From assembly GCA_937983105.1 (NCBI GenBank), contig CALKAM010000022.1, forward strand, positions 7,041 to 71,040: 64,000 bases of DNA, given 5' to 3'. The DNA comes from Planifilum sp021793745. Lineage in GTDB: Bacteria > Bacillota > Bacilli > Thermoactinomycetales > DSM-44946. Below the pieces are notes generated by a model that was not told the DNA's origin, searched no databases, and was given only the letters and a program-made list of their open reading frames with translations. Numbering within the stretch: position 1 is the first letter of the stretch; each line of letters opens with the position of its first letter. Positions 33,161-41,801 of the stretch are shown here, one piece after another. A program made the position numbers and the translations under genes.

Positions 33161-33885
33161 GATGCGAAGAAGCGTTGGAGTGGATCCAGAGGGAGCTGGA
33201 CGGAGACCTGGCTCCCGAGGAAGAGGTGTTGCTCCGGCGCCACCTGTCAACCTGCATCCAGTGTGCCGCCGAAGCGGACCGTTTTCGGCGCCTGTCCGAG
33301 GGATTGTCCCGGTTGCCTCGGGTAACACCGCCCCATTCCGTGGTCGACCGTTTGATCGAATCGGGACAGCTCCGAGCAGGGGAAAGGGTTCGTCCGAGAA
33401 CGGAGAGCCAGCGGCGCCGGTTCCGGTGGTGGATCGGCGGCGGAGCGGCCGCCGCCATCCTGCTGATCGGTTCCGCCGGGCTGTGGGCGGGCTGGTTCCG
33501 ATCCGATGCGCCGGCTCCCGCCGACACCCCTTCCCTCATGATGAACTCCGAAACGGCGGAAGACGCCGCTTCTCCGGCTGAGAACATGACGATGAGCGCC
33601 CCGGAGGTGGATTCCCCCGCAACCCCCGTGCTGTCGCCGGATGGCCGTTACCGGGCGGAGGTGGAAAGCGATCACGTGGTGATCAAGACGGCGGACGGAA
33701 AGAAGCAGTTCCAGTCCGAGCCGTTGGAAAAGGGAAATGTCGCCTCGATGCAGTGGCTTTCTCCGTCCTCCCTTCAGGTGGAAATTGACCATCCGGAAGG
33801 GGAAGGAAAGCCCGAGGTTCGGATCATCGACGTGGAAACGAAGCGGGAACAGAAGATCGACCCCAGCCGAGGTGAGGGCAGATGA
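33157..33885 (+). CDS. Membrane anti-sigma factor with zinc-finger domain
   Basis: The 242-residue protein has an N-terminal anti-sigma zinc-finger (RHLSTCIQC, the H-x3-C-x2-C motif near residues 28-36). One membrane helix lies at about 88-112. The extracytoplasmic part includes LSPDGRYRAEVESDHVVIKT, which looks like TolB/WD40-type beta strands. It should hold the ECF sigma factor at the membrane until stress releases it. GTG 33157 overlaps the sigma stop, and its own TGA overlaps the holA start, so all three genes are coupled. Confidence 0.88.
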   Translation: MRCEEALEWIQRELDGDLAPEEEVLLRRHLSTCIQCAAEADRFRRLSEGLSRLPRVTPPHSVVDRLIESGQLRAGERVRPRTESQRRRFRWWIGGGAAAAILLIGSAGLWAGWFRSDAPAPADTPSLMMNSETAEDAASPAENMTMSAPEVDSPATPVLSPDGRYRAEVESDHVVIKTADGKKQFQSEPLEKGNVASMQWLSPSSLQVEIDHPEGEGKPEVRIIDVETKREQKIDPSRGEGR

Positions 33886-34928
33886 TCAAGGCCCTGCTGC
33901 GGGAAATCGCCCAGGGGACGTTGGCGCCGGTTTATCTGCTATACGGTCAGGAAACCTTCCTGATGGAAGAGATCTGTGATGCGCTGCGGGAGCAGGTCCT
34001 GGACGGGGGAGATCCATCCTTTAACGAGGTCGTCGTAGATTTGGACGAAGTCCCGGTGCAGCAGTTGGTCCAGGAGGCGGAATCGACGCCCTTTTTCGGT
34101 GAACGACGGATCGTGATCGGCCGGAACGCCCGGTTTTTATCGACGGCCAAGGTTCGGCAAAAGGTGGAGCACCGGCCCGAGGCTCTCCTCCAATATGTCA
34201 AGGAACCCCTTCCGACGACGGTCCTCGTGTTGCTGGTGCCCGAGGAGAAGCTGGATACCCGGAAAAAAGCCGTCAAGACCCTGCAGAAGTCGGTCCGGAT
34301 GGTTCGCTGCGATCCCCTGGAAGGGAAGGAGCTGGAAAGTTGGGTGCTGGACCGCTTTCGCCGCCATGGGGTGAAGCCCCATCCGGAAGCGGTCCACCGG
34401 CTGATCCAGCTGGCCGGAAACGATTTGCGCCGCCTTCATCACGAATGCGCCAAGCTGGCCACCTACGCCGGAGCCGGAGGAGGCGTTTCCACCGGGGATG
34501 TGGAGCGGATGGTTCCGCGGACACTGGAGGAGGATGTCTTCAAATTGGTGGACCGGGTGGCCGGCCGCAAGTTGGAGGAAGCCTTCGCCATTTTGTACGA
34601 TCTGCTGAATCAGCGGGAGGAGCCGATCCGCATTTTGGCCCTGATGATCCGTCAGTTCCGCATCATGCTGCAGGTGAAGGTGCTGGCGGCCCAGGGGAAG
34701 TCGGAACGGGAGATCGCCTCTCTCCTGGGCCTTCATCCCTATCCGGTCAAATTGGCCCGGAGACAAGGAAAGGGGTTCTCGGAGGAGCAATTGCGGAGGC
34801 TGCTCCTGGCGGCGATCGAGACGGATCAGGCGATCAAGTCGGGAAAAATCGACAAAACCCTGGCATTGGAGCGCTTCCTGTTTCTCCTCGGTTCGGACAA
34901 AAAGGAAGCGGTCGGAAAGGGATCCTAA
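33882..34928 (+). CDS. holA: DNA polymerase III subunit delta
   Basis: The 348-residue clamp-loader subunit has the AAA+-type start PVYLLYGQETFLMEEICDAL and the C-terminal HolA part with LAARRQGK-like helices (LGLHPYPVKLARRQGKGFS). It opens the sliding clamp during loading. ATG 33882 overlaps the anti-sigma stop by 4 nt. In Bacillus holA (yqeN) follows comEC directly; here the small membrane gene, ridA/DinB and the sigma pair have been inserted between. Confidence 0.93.
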   Translation: MIKALLREIAQGTLAPVYLLYGQETFLMEEICDALREQVLDGGDPSFNEVVVDLDEVPVQQLVQEAESTPFFGERRIVIGRNARFLSTAKVRQKVEHRPEALLQYVKEPLPTTVLVLLVPEEKLDTRKKAVKTLQKSVRMVRCDPLEGKELESWVLDRFRRHGVKPHPEAVHRLIQLAGNDLRRLHHECAKLATYAGAGGGVSTGDVERMVPRTLEEDVFKLVDRVAGRKLEEAFAILYDLLNQREEPIRILALMIRQFRIMLQVKVLAAQGKSEREIASLLGLHPYPVKLARRQGKGFSEEQLRRLLLAAIETDQAIKSGKIDKTLALERFLFLLGSDKKEAVGKGS

Positions 34929-34932
34929 GGAG

Positions 34933-34972
34933 AAAGCCCGCTTCATCCCATGGATGAAACGGGCTTCGCTTT
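34933..34972 (+). terminator. Terminator between holA and the convergent MBL gene
   Basis: AAGCCCG-C-TTCATCC, loop CAT, GGATGAA-A-CGGGCTT, followed by CGCTTT. It overlaps the 3' end of the convergent MBL-fold gene and may serve both. Confidence 0.6.
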
Positions 34973-35953
34973 GTCGGACGAGGTCGGGGATTCATCCCCC
35001 GACGCCCCTCGAGGGGATTCTCCGCTTCTTCCGAACCGGAACACATCCCCCTGCTTCCGGGTGACGATCCGGTGGGCTTCCTCGCCCGCCGCCGCCAAAA
35101 GCCGTTGCAGGGGCTCCTTCACCGGCTCCTGGGAAAGGACAAAGGTGTCATAGTGGATGGGCATAAACCACCGGGCGCCGGTGTCGAGGAACATTTTCCA
35201 AGCCTGTTCCGGCGTGCAGTGGTTGCGCTGGAAGGAATCCGGGGAATAGGCACCGATCGGCATAAAGGCCAGATCGATCGGACCCCGCCGCCGCAACTTT
35301 TTCAATTCCGGCGTATAGGCGGTGTCGCCGGGATAAAACAGGCGGGCCCCGCATCTTTCAATCAGGTAGCCGGTGTATCCGTAGCCGGTGTTCCAGGGAA
35401 ACCGGTTCCCCCAATGGCGGACGGGAACCGCTGTCACCCGGACGTCGAGATGGGGGAGGGTTACGCTTTCTTCGCCGCCCAGCTCCATCACATCGCGAAA
35501 GGAAAGCTGCCTGAGCAGGCGGGAGGTGCCCCGGGCGGTGATCACCTGTGTTTTCGGATGGGCCAATTTTCCCAGGGTGGGCAGATCGAGATGATCCATA
35601 TGCGCGTGGGATAACAGAATGAGGTCGACCCGGTCCAGTTCCTCAGGATCAAGGGCCGGGTCGACATGTCTCTTCGGTCCGATTTGCCAGGGCCCCAGTT
35701 GGACGCCGATTTGGGGTCCCAGGACGGGATCGGTCAGGATTTTTACGCCATACAAATTGATCAGCACCGTGGAGTGGCCGACCCAACCGACGGTGACCTC
35801 ATCATCCCGCCACCGGCTCGGAGTCAACCGATGCGGCGGTTCCTCCCGCGGCGGATGCGGGAAGCGGCGGCGCATGTTCAGCCACATTCCGATCATCAAC
35901 AGTATCGGCAGCGCGATCAATGTGAACAGTCCGGCGAACAGCATGTTTATCAT
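34943..35953 (-). CDS. MBL-fold metal-dependent hydrolase, NAPE-PLD/UlaG-like, membrane-anchored
   Basis: The 336-residue protein has an N-terminal membrane helix (MINMLFAGLFTLIALPILLM) and a metallo-beta-lactamase fold: GWVGHSTVLINLYGVKILTD, then LLSHAHMDHLDLPT with the HxHxDH motif, and a later H near RHWGNRFPW. Homologues include phospholipase D-like NAPE-PLD. The substrate is unknown. The frame is open to 36103, but ATG 35953 is preferred for the AGGGGA behind it and because the anchor then begins the protein. Confidence 0.85.
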   Translation of the reverse strand: MINMLFAGLFTLIALPILLMIGMWLNMRRRFPHPPREEPPHRLTPSRWRDDEVTVGWVGHSTVLINLYGVKILTDPVLGPQIGVQLGPWQIGPKRHVDPALDPEELDRVDLILLSHAHMDHLDLPTLGKLAHPKTQVITARGTSRLLRQLSFRDVMELGGEESVTLPHLDVRVTAVPVRHWGNRFPWNTGYGYTGYLIERCGARLFYPGDTAYTPELKKLRRRGPIDLAFMPIGAYSPDSFQRNHCTPEQAWKMFLDTGARWFMPIHYDTFVLSQEPVKEPLQRLLAAAGEEAHRIVTRKQGDVFRFGRSGESPRGASGDESPTSSDKAKPVSSMG

Positions 35954-36071
35954 CGTTCGTCCCCTGCCCATTTCGCTTTTCATGGGATCTTTCGGATTTC
36001 CAGCAGGTCGACCGATGGATCGTCGAAAATGTGGTATTCTAACGGTAAACAAACGGTTGGGGGGAGGCTCC

Positions 36072-36545
36072 ATGAAAATTGTCAGCGCCTGTTTCGCCGG
36101 CATCCATTGCCGGTACGATCAACGGCACAACGCTTTGGCGGAGATTCGCCGGTTGGTACGCGAGGGAAAGGCGATTCCCGTCTGCCCCGAACAGGCGGGG
36201 GGACTTCCCACGCCGCGCAATCCCGCGGAAATTGTCGGGGGGGACGGCGAGGATGTCCTGGACGGAAAGGCCCGGGTGATCGACAATCAGGGCAATGATG
36301 TGACCGAGCAGTTCCTCGCCGGTGCCCGAAAGACCCTGGCCGTCGCCCGGGCAGTCGGGGCGAAACAGGCGATTCTGAAAGAGCGCAGCCCTTCCTGTGG
36401 CAGTTGCATGATCTACGACGGGACCTTCAGCGGCGGCAAGAAGCCCGGCCTCGGTGTGACCGCCGCCTTGCTACGCCGCCACGGGATCGAAGTGGTCTCG
36501 GAGGAAACCATGGACGCAGGCCCTTCCCCGAAGCCCGGGGGTTGA
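36072..36545 (+). CDS. DUF523 family protein (YbbK-like)
   Basis: The 157-residue protein has the DUF523 pattern: VSACFAGIHCRYDQ with the first Cys pair, VCPEQAGGLPTPRNPAEI, and LKERSPSCGSCMIYDGTFSG. The Cys positions suggest a metal- or thiol-linked function, but none is established. ATG 36072 follows GGGGAGG with 4 nt spacing. It is divergent from the MBL-fold gene and convergent with the CcdC-like gene. Confidence 0.9.
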   Translation: MKIVSACFAGIHCRYDQRHNALAEIRRLVREGKAIPVCPEQAGGLPTPRNPAEIVGGDGEDVLDGKARVIDNQGNDVTEQFLAGARKTLAVARAVGAKQAILKERSPSCGSCMIYDGTFSGGKKPGLGVTAALLRRHGIEVVSEETMDAGPSPKPGG

Positions 36546-36577
36546 ATCGCCCTCTTTCCAGGGGCGCTTCCACATTG

Positions 36578-37090
36578 TCATCCCTGTTCCGTCTGGCCCG
36601 GAGAGGAAACCAGGGAGTCGCGGAGGCGCCGGTACCGGAGGTACATGCCGATCCGCCAAGGCAGGATCATTCCGAAGGCGAGGGTGAAAAACAGCCCCGC
36701 CGTCTGGGGGATGGAGATGTATTGCTCCACGTAGCTGTGCAGGAGAAGGCGCACCGAGAGCAGAGCAATCAGAATCACGATGAAGGAAAAGGAACGCTTC
36801 AGATAGATTTGCCCGTTCACCGCTTCAAACCGGGACGTCCAGATCAGAGGGGTGGCCAGAAAAAGGGCTCCTGCCACAAAGGCGATTAGCCCCCACCAAA
36901 ACGGGAAATGGGTGGACGGGTGAAGAAACATCAGGAAACCGGTACTCATTCCCAGCGGGGGCATGATGATCCCCTTGACGGTAACCGGCCGTTTGGTCGA
37001 TCGAATGCGGAGGAAGAGCGCCATCAGCGCCATGGTGGCGATCCCCAGCGTAAAGAGGATTTGCGGATGGAGGGCGATTGCCTGTGTCAT
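36578..37090 (-). CDS. CcdC-like membrane protein
   Basis: The 170-residue protein has about five membrane helices and the segment IRSTKRPVTVKGIIMPPLGM, typical of the CcdC/DUF1453 family. In B. subtilis ccdC is neighbour to ccdA, which serves cytochrome c maturation, but ccdC itself was not shown to be essential for it. ATG 37090 follows GGAGG. A cytochrome c oxidase block lies 9 kb away; no ccdA or resABC is in the window. Confidence 0.75.
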   Translation of the reverse strand: MTQAIALHPQILFTLGIATMALMALFLRIRSTKRPVTVKGIIMPPLGMSTGFLMFLHPSTHFPFWWGLIAFVAGALFLATPLIWTSRFEAVNGQIYLKRSFSFIVILIALLSVRLLLHSYVEQYISIPQTAGLFFTLAFGMILPWRIGMYLRYRRLRDSLVSSPGQTEQG

Positions 37091-37418
37091 GACCAATCCT
37101 CCAGTGTGCGCGGTTTCTTGGAAAAAAGGCGGGTGGATGCCCTTTTTTGGGTGAAATACCCCTTTATTTTATGCCAGCATGCGGGGCATGGACAAGCCCG
37201 ACGGCCCGATCGCTCCCTTTCTATAGCATGGCTGTGGGCGTGGAAGGGAATGCATGGGGTGAAAAATCCGCAGGCCAAAAAAGAGTCGCTGTGCGCGAAC
37301 GCCCCGGGCGATAGGCGAAGGCGGTTTCGCCGCCCACTCCCGCTGATCGCCGGCGTGCGGCGCACTACCGCTTCCCTTCACCCGCCGGCCGCCTCGCCGC
37401 GTCCGCCGCAGCGGGCCG
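37091..37418. other. Intergenic stretch between ccdC-like gene and nitroreductase
   Basis: No gene is accepted here. Near 37140-37175, read on the plus strand, GGGT-GAAA-TACCC followed by TTTATTTT could be a weak terminator-like hairpin. The right part, which follows the nitroreductase stop, is GC-rich without a clear terminator. Confidence 0.4.
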
Positions 37419-38024
37419 TTATTTCTGTTCGGCCGGCCTCCGCCCAAACATGCCTTCATAAACAAAGGTTTTCAGCGTCCGGCGCTGCGACGGCTGTTCC
37501 CGTTCCCGCAGCGGTTCCGGCAAGATGTCCCGGGGTCCCTGGTACCCGATGGCGATCAACGCCTGGATGGCGTATTCATCGGGAATGCCCAGCGTTTCCC
37601 GGGCCTTCGCCATATCGAACCCGGTCATCGGATGGGTGATGAGTCCCTGCCGGACGGCCTCCAGCGCCAGAAATCCCCAGGCCGCCCCGGTGTCGAAGGC
37701 GTGGGAGAGGTTGTCTCCGCGGTCCGACACCCGCTGGGAAATCATCAAAACCAGCACGGGTGCCTTGCGACACCAGGTCAAGTTGAATTCGGAGATAAAT
37801 GTATGGAATTTCGCCCGGTCCTCCGGTGTCCGGGCAACGATGAACCGCCAGGGCTGCAGGTTATAGGCGGAGGGTGCCCAGCGCGCCGCCTCAAACAGGC
37901 TCCACAGCACCTCATCCGGCACATCCTTTTCCAGGAAGGAGCGCGGAGACCAGCGCTGCAGGTAAATCGGGTCGATGTTGTGCTCCGCCTGCCGAAACGG
38001 GGTCGATGTCAGCGTTTTGCTCAT
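37419..38024 (-). CDS. Nitroreductase family protein
   Basis: The 201-residue flavoprotein has RWSPRSF (FMN phosphate contact), LFEAARWAPSAYNLQPWRFIV and GAAWGFLALEAVRQGLITHPM, the typical nitroreductase segments. Such enzymes reduce nitro compounds, quinones or related electrophiles with NAD(P)H. ATG 38024 follows AGAAGAG; the upstream open frame (to 38210) runs into the trpS leader and is not used. The gene is divergent from the tryptophan T-box. Confidence 0.9.
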   Translation of the reverse strand: MSKTLTSTPFRQAEHNIDPIYLQRWSPRSFLEKDVPDEVLWSLFEAARWAPSAYNLQPWRFIVARTPEDRAKFHTFISEFNLTWCRKAPVLVLMISQRVSDRGDNLSHAFDTGAAWGFLALEAVRQGLITHPMTGFDMAKARETLGIPDEYAIQALIAIGYQGPRDILPEPLREREQPSQRRTLKTFVYEGMFGRRPAEQK

Positions 38025-38145
38025 GGTTTCTCTCTTCTCCTTTCGGTTTGCATAGTATTTTATTATAACGCACCGCTCTTTTCCACTCCACTCCGAGGGA
38101 GGAGGGGGACAGCGGAAGCCGCAGCGATCCGCAGGGGTCTCTACC

Positions 38146-38174
38146 TTGCACTTTTTCCATTTTTCCGTTACCAT
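38146..38174 (+). promoter_or_regulatory. Likely promoter of the trpS T-box leader
   Basis: TTGCAC (38146-38151) and TACCAT (38169-38174) are 17 nt apart; a CATAAT a few bases later is an alternative -10. Confidence 0.5.
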
Positions 38175-38199
38175 AATAAAGATTCCTCTGATCGCATAT

Positions 38200-38448
38200 C
38201 GAAATGCCATGAAGAAGAGGAGTAGCGCGGTACGGGTTGTTTCAGAGAGTCGGCGGATGGTGCGAGCCGATCGCCTCCCGCGTGAATGGGCTTCGGAGCA
38301 GTTTCCCGAAACGGCGCTCCAGGGTGCGCCGGTGTAGGCGGAACCGGTGACGGACCGTTATTCCCGTAAAAGTGCGCCTCCTTGCGGAGGCGAAGTAGGG
38401 TGGCACCGCGAGGCGATCCCTCGTCCCTGTCCGGGATGGGGGTTTTTT
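38200..38448 (+). promoter_or_regulatory. T-box leader, tryptophan-specific, controlling trpS
   Basis: AGAGAGTCGG of stem I (38254-38263), the specifier loop GAATGG with TGG (Trp) at 38287-38289, and the T-box AGGGTGGCACCGCG (38397-38410) are all present. CCCTCGTCCC and GGGATGGGGG then form a terminator followed by TTTTTT. The specifier agrees with trpS downstream. Confidence 0.93.
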
Positions 38449-38483
38449 GTTTAGATATCTCAGGATGCGAAAGGAGCGGGAGA

Positions 38484-39476
38484 ATGATGAAACGGATCTT
38501 GTCGGGCATTCAGCCCACGGGAAACCTTCATCTGGGGAACTATCTGGGTGCCTTGAAGAGATTTGTCCAGCTCCAGGATGAGGCGGATTGCTATTTTTGC
38601 GTGGTCGATCTGCACGCCCTGACGGTTCCCCGGGATCCGGCGGATCTGCGGGATAAGACGATGGAGGTGGCGACCCTGTACCTGGCGGCGGGACTGGATC
38701 CGGAGAAGGTGACGATGTTTATCCAGTCCCACGTTCGGGCCCATACCGAAGCGTCTTGGATGCTCGAATGCGTTGCGCGGATCGGGGAGCTGAACCGGAT
38801 GACCCAGTTCAAGGAGAAGGGGAAGGGCTCCGACAGCGTGTCCGTCGGCCTTTACACCTATCCGGTGTTGATGGCGTCGGATATCCTCCTCTACCAGGCC
38901 GATGCGGTTCCCGTGGGGGAGGATCAGAAACAGCACCTGGAGTTGAGCCGGGATCTGGCCCAGCGGTTTAATCGGGAATACGGCGAGGTGTTGACGGTCC
39001 CGCAGCCGCTGATCGGCGAAGTGGGAGCCCGGATCATGGGTCTGGACAATCCCGAGAAAAAGATGAGCAAAAGCGCCGGCAGTCCCGCCAACTTCATCGC
39101 CCTGCTGGACGACCCCGACACGATCGTGAAAAAGATCAAGCGGGCGGTGACCGATTCGGAAAATGTGATCCGTTACGCCCCGGAGGAAAAGCCGGGGATC
39201 AGCAACCTGCTGGTTATCTACAGCCTGTTGTCCGGCGAATCGATCCCCTCGCTGGAGCAAAGGTACCAGGGAACGGGGTACGGTCAGTTTAAACGGGACC
39301 TGGCCGAAGTGGTGGTGGATCACCTGGTTCCGATCCAAAAGCGGTACAGGGAATTGCGGCAATCGGGGGATGTGGAGCGCGTCCTGAAGGCGGGAGCGGA
39401 ACAGGCCAGCCGGGTGGCCGAAGAAACGTTGACGAAGATGAGGGACGCGATGGGGCTGGTTCCCCGGATGGTTTAA
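38484..39476 (+). CDS. trpS: Tryptophanyl-tRNA synthetase
   Basis: The 330-residue class I synthetase has SGIQPTGNLHLGNYLGAL with the HIGH-type motif near residues 7-20 and KKMSKSAGSP near 192-200. The length fits bacterial TrpS. ATG 38484 lies 7 nt after AAGGAG; a second ATG immediately follows. Control by the tryptophan T-box upstream matches the usual arrangement for trpS. Confidence 0.97.
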   Translation: MMKRILSGIQPTGNLHLGNYLGALKRFVQLQDEADCYFCVVDLHALTVPRDPADLRDKTMEVATLYLAAGLDPEKVTMFIQSHVRAHTEASWMLECVARIGELNRMTQFKEKGKGSDSVSVGLYTYPVLMASDILLYQADAVPVGEDQKQHLELSRDLAQRFNREYGEVLTVPQPLIGEVGARIMGLDNPEKKMSKSAGSPANFIALLDDPDTIVKKIKRAVTDSENVIRYAPEEKPGISNLLVIYSLLSGESIPSLEQRYQGTGYGQFKRDLAEVVVDHLVPIQKRYRELRQSGDVERVLKAGAEQASRVAEETLTKMRDAMGLVPRMV

Positions 39477-39511
39477 GCCGTGTGATGGATGATGGAAGGG
39501 GAGGGACGGCG

Positions 39512-39946
39512 GTGATGGGACGGGGCGCCCTTCCACGGCACCGGGTGGAGCGGTTCCGCCGGGATCCGTTTGCCCGACGGATGGGGTTTGAGTTGCTCCA
39601 CGCAGAGCCGGGCTATGCGAAGGTTGCCGTGGATCTGACGGAGGATCTGTTTAATTTCGCGGGAACACCCCATGGGGGACTCTTGTTCAGTTTGGCCGAT
39701 TATGCCTTTGCGGTGGCCAGCAATTCCCACGGGCGGATCGCCCTGGCTACCCATGGGTCGATTCAATTTATGGCGGCGGCTGAAGCGGGGGAGCGGTTGT
39801 ATGCCGAAGCGAAGGAGAGCCATTTGACCCGCCGGGCGGGCTTTTACGACATGACCGTCACTACGGAATCCGGCCGGCTGGTGGCCCGCTGTCTCGGAGT
39901 GGTGCATCGGACAAGCCGTGCGCTGGATGAGGAAGGTTCGCAGTAG
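39512..39946 (+). CDS. PaaI-like hotdog-fold thioesterase
   Basis: The 144-residue protein has the PaaI-type hotdog motif FNFAGTPHGGLLFSLADYAFAV near residues 48-69, with the HGG turn and catalytic acidic residue, and a QFMAAAEAGERLYAEA strand. Such enzymes cleave aromatic or short acyl-CoA thioesters. GTG 39512 is preferred for its 7-nt spacing from GGAGG; ATG 39515 is also possible. It follows trpS by 35 nt and may share its transcript. Confidence 0.85.
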   Translation: MMGRGALPRHRVERFRRDPFARRMGFELLHAEPGYAKVAVDLTEDLFNFAGTPHGGLLFSLADYAFAVASNSHGRIALATHGSIQFMAAAEAGERLYAEAKESHLTRRAGFYDMTVTTESGRLVARCLGVVHRTSRALDEEGSQ

Positions 39947-39968
39947 AAGGAACGAGGCCGTCCACGAC

Positions 39969-40010
39969 AAAGCCCGGGACCTTGTAAGCTTGTAAGGTCC
40001 CGGGCTTTTG
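39969..40010. terminator. Strong hairpin terminator between thioesterase gene and rpsT
   Basis: AAAGCCCGGGACCTT (39969-39983) and AAGGTCCCGGGCTTT (39994-40008) pair over 15 bp and are followed by TG on the plus strand. It can act for both convergent transcripts, most clearly for the plus strand. Confidence 0.8.
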
Positions 40011-40141
40011 TCGCGTTTGGGCAGTTCCCCTCCTCGGAATCGAGCTGGAACGAACATCGCCTGTAGGTAGAGACGCTCACGGAATTCGTCCGGCTGACTC
40101 GAGCAAGAAGGAGCACCTTCAATCTTGATCCGTAGGGATAC

Positions 40142-40408
40142 TCAACCTTGAAGGGCGTTCCATTTTTTCATGAGGCGGGATTTTTGGCGAGCCGCTTTAT
40201 TTTTATGGATCAGGCCCTTGGTTACGGCTTTGTCCAGCTTTTTGGTCGCTTCGCGCAGCAGAGGAAGCGCTTGTTCCTTGTCCTGCTGTTCAACGGCCGC
40301 CAAAAATTTCTTCACCGCCGTCCGCATGGCGGATTTTTGGGCAGCCCGGAGGCGGCGCCGCTTTTCGTTCGTCTTGGCCCGCTTTTTTGCCGATTTGATG
40401 TTGGGCAT
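40142..40408 (-). CDS. rpsT: 30S ribosomal protein bS20
   Basis: The 88-residue basic protein begins PNIKSAKKRAKTNEKRRR and has the helical bS20 pattern with KKLDKAVTKGLIHKNKAARQ. It binds 16S rRNA early in 30S assembly. ATG 40408 follows GGAGGTGAAAG. It is opposite to gpr and sits between holA and gpr as in Bacillus. Confidence 0.97.
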   Translation of the reverse strand: MPNIKSAKKRAKTNEKRRRLRAAQKSAMRTAVKKFLAAVEQQDKEQALPLLREATKKLDKAVTKGLIHKNKAARQKSRLMKKWNALQG

Positions 40409-40547
40409 TCTTTCACCTCCCGGGTCATAAGGTGCGTCCTCGTTGAGCAACATTCATGATTTTAGCACGGAGGATATGAAAAAGCAAGGAATAGGAATAA
40501 ACTGTCCCGCCGGAGGGCAACAATGGGGAATAATTGGAGAAAAGGGG

Positions 40548-41690
40548 ATGAAGTCGGGGATGTTGTGGGAGTCGGAAGGAAAGCGGTCGGCGGAGGGAAG
40601 GGGACTCGACACGGGTTCCTTCCAGGTGCGGACGGACCTGGCCCGGGAGGCCCATGATCTCGCCCTCGAAAAGCGGACAGACGGCAGCGGGATACCCGGG
40701 GTGCGCATGGAGGAAGATGAGGAGCGGGATATCCGCGTCAGCTGGATTTGGGTGGAGAATGAGGAGGGGGCCCGGGAACTGGGGAAAAAGCCGGGTACAT
40801 ACCTCACCCTGGAGGTTCCCGGCCTCCGGAGCAAGGACTCCAAATTGCAGCACCGGGTGGCCGTCCGCTTCGCCAAGGAGTTCGGCCGCTTTTTGAAGGA
40901 GACGGGCGTTTCCGACGACGCCAAGGTGCTGATCGTCGGTCTGGGAAACTGGAATGTGACGGCGGACGCCCTGGGTCCCTTTGTCATCAAGCACATCATG
41001 GTGACCCGTCACCTGTTTGAATTGATGCCGGAACAGGTGGAGGAGGGCTACCGGCCGGTCAGCGCCGTCTCTCCAGGCGTGTTAGGGATCACCGGAATCG
41101 AAACGAGCGAAATTGTCCACGGAATTGTGGAGAAGACCCGGCCCGACCTGGTCATCGCCATCGATTCCTTGGCTTCCCGCGCCCTCACCCGGGTGAATAC
41201 CACCATCCAGGTGGCCGATTCCGGAATCAATCCCGGCGCGGGGGTGGGGAACAAGCGAAAGGCGTTGACGAAGGAAACCCTGGGCGTCCCGGTGATCGCC
41301 GTGGGCGTTCCGACGGTGGTCGATGCGGCCACGATCGTGTATGACACGCTCAATCTGGCCATGGCGTATTTCAAACGGGAGATGAGCAAAGAGAAGACCG
41401 GTCATCCGCTGGATCCCATCAACACGCCGGATGTGCGGGAATTGGAGGGGCAGGAGATCACCCAGGAGTTGCGAAGCCGTTTCCTCGGCCTGATGGGGGG
41501 ACTTCCCCCGGAAGAAAAGCGGCAATTGATCCATGAAGTGTTGACGCCTCTAGGACAAAACCTGATCGTCACTCCCAAGGAAGTGGACGCCTTTGTGGAG
41601 GACATCGGCAAGGTGGTGGCCGATGGGCTCAATTGCGCCCTGCATGAGGCGGTAACCATGGATGATGTGTCCGCTCATACCGCTGGATGA
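40548..41690 (+). CDS. gpr: Germination protease GPR
   Basis: The 380-residue spore protease degrades small acid-soluble spore proteins at germination. It has the pro-region before the FQVRTDLAREAHDLA cleavage zone, VLIVGLGNWNVTADALGPFV near the middle, and GVLGITGIETSEIVHGI and AIDSLASRALTRVNTTIQV. ATG 40548 is used with GGAG 8 nt upstream; the frame is open further, to 40443, without support. It is followed by spoIIP. Confidence 0.93.
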   Translation: MKSGMLWESEGKRSAEGRGLDTGSFQVRTDLAREAHDLALEKRTDGSGIPGVRMEEDEERDIRVSWIWVENEEGARELGKKPGTYLTLEVPGLRSKDSKLQHRVAVRFAKEFGRFLKETGVSDDAKVLIVGLGNWNVTADALGPFVIKHIMVTRHLFELMPEQVEEGYRPVSAVSPGVLGITGIETSEIVHGIVEKTRPDLVIAIDSLASRALTRVNTTIQVADSGINPGAGVGNKRKALTKETLGVPVIAVGVPTVVDAATIVYDTLNLAMAYFKREMSKEKTGHPLDPINTPDVRELEGQEITQELRSRFLGLMGGLPPEEKRQLIHEVLTPLGQNLIVTPKEVDAFVEDIGKVVADGLNCALHEAVTMDDVSAHTAG

Positions 41691-41741
41691 GGGGTGCTCC
41701 TCCCGCTAGGCCGGTCGCGATGCGGGGCGACCCCGGCCCGT

Positions 41742-41769
41742 TCTATTATTCTCTCTCTCCACATATACC
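41742..41769 (+). promoter_or_regulatory. Possible sigma-E promoter upstream of spoIIP
   Basis: CTATT (41743-41747) and CATATACC (41762-41769) with 14 nt between resemble sigma-E elements. spoIIP is in the sigma-E regulon in Bacillus. Confidence 0.4.
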
Positions 41770-41801
41770 TGTGATGAGACAAGCTCACAGGGGGGAGAGG
41801 G

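Noticed and set aside
37261..37639. Open frame starting near 37261 antisense to the nitroreductase end
   Set aside because: Arg/Pro-rich translation, overlaps a recognised gene on the other strand, no domain.
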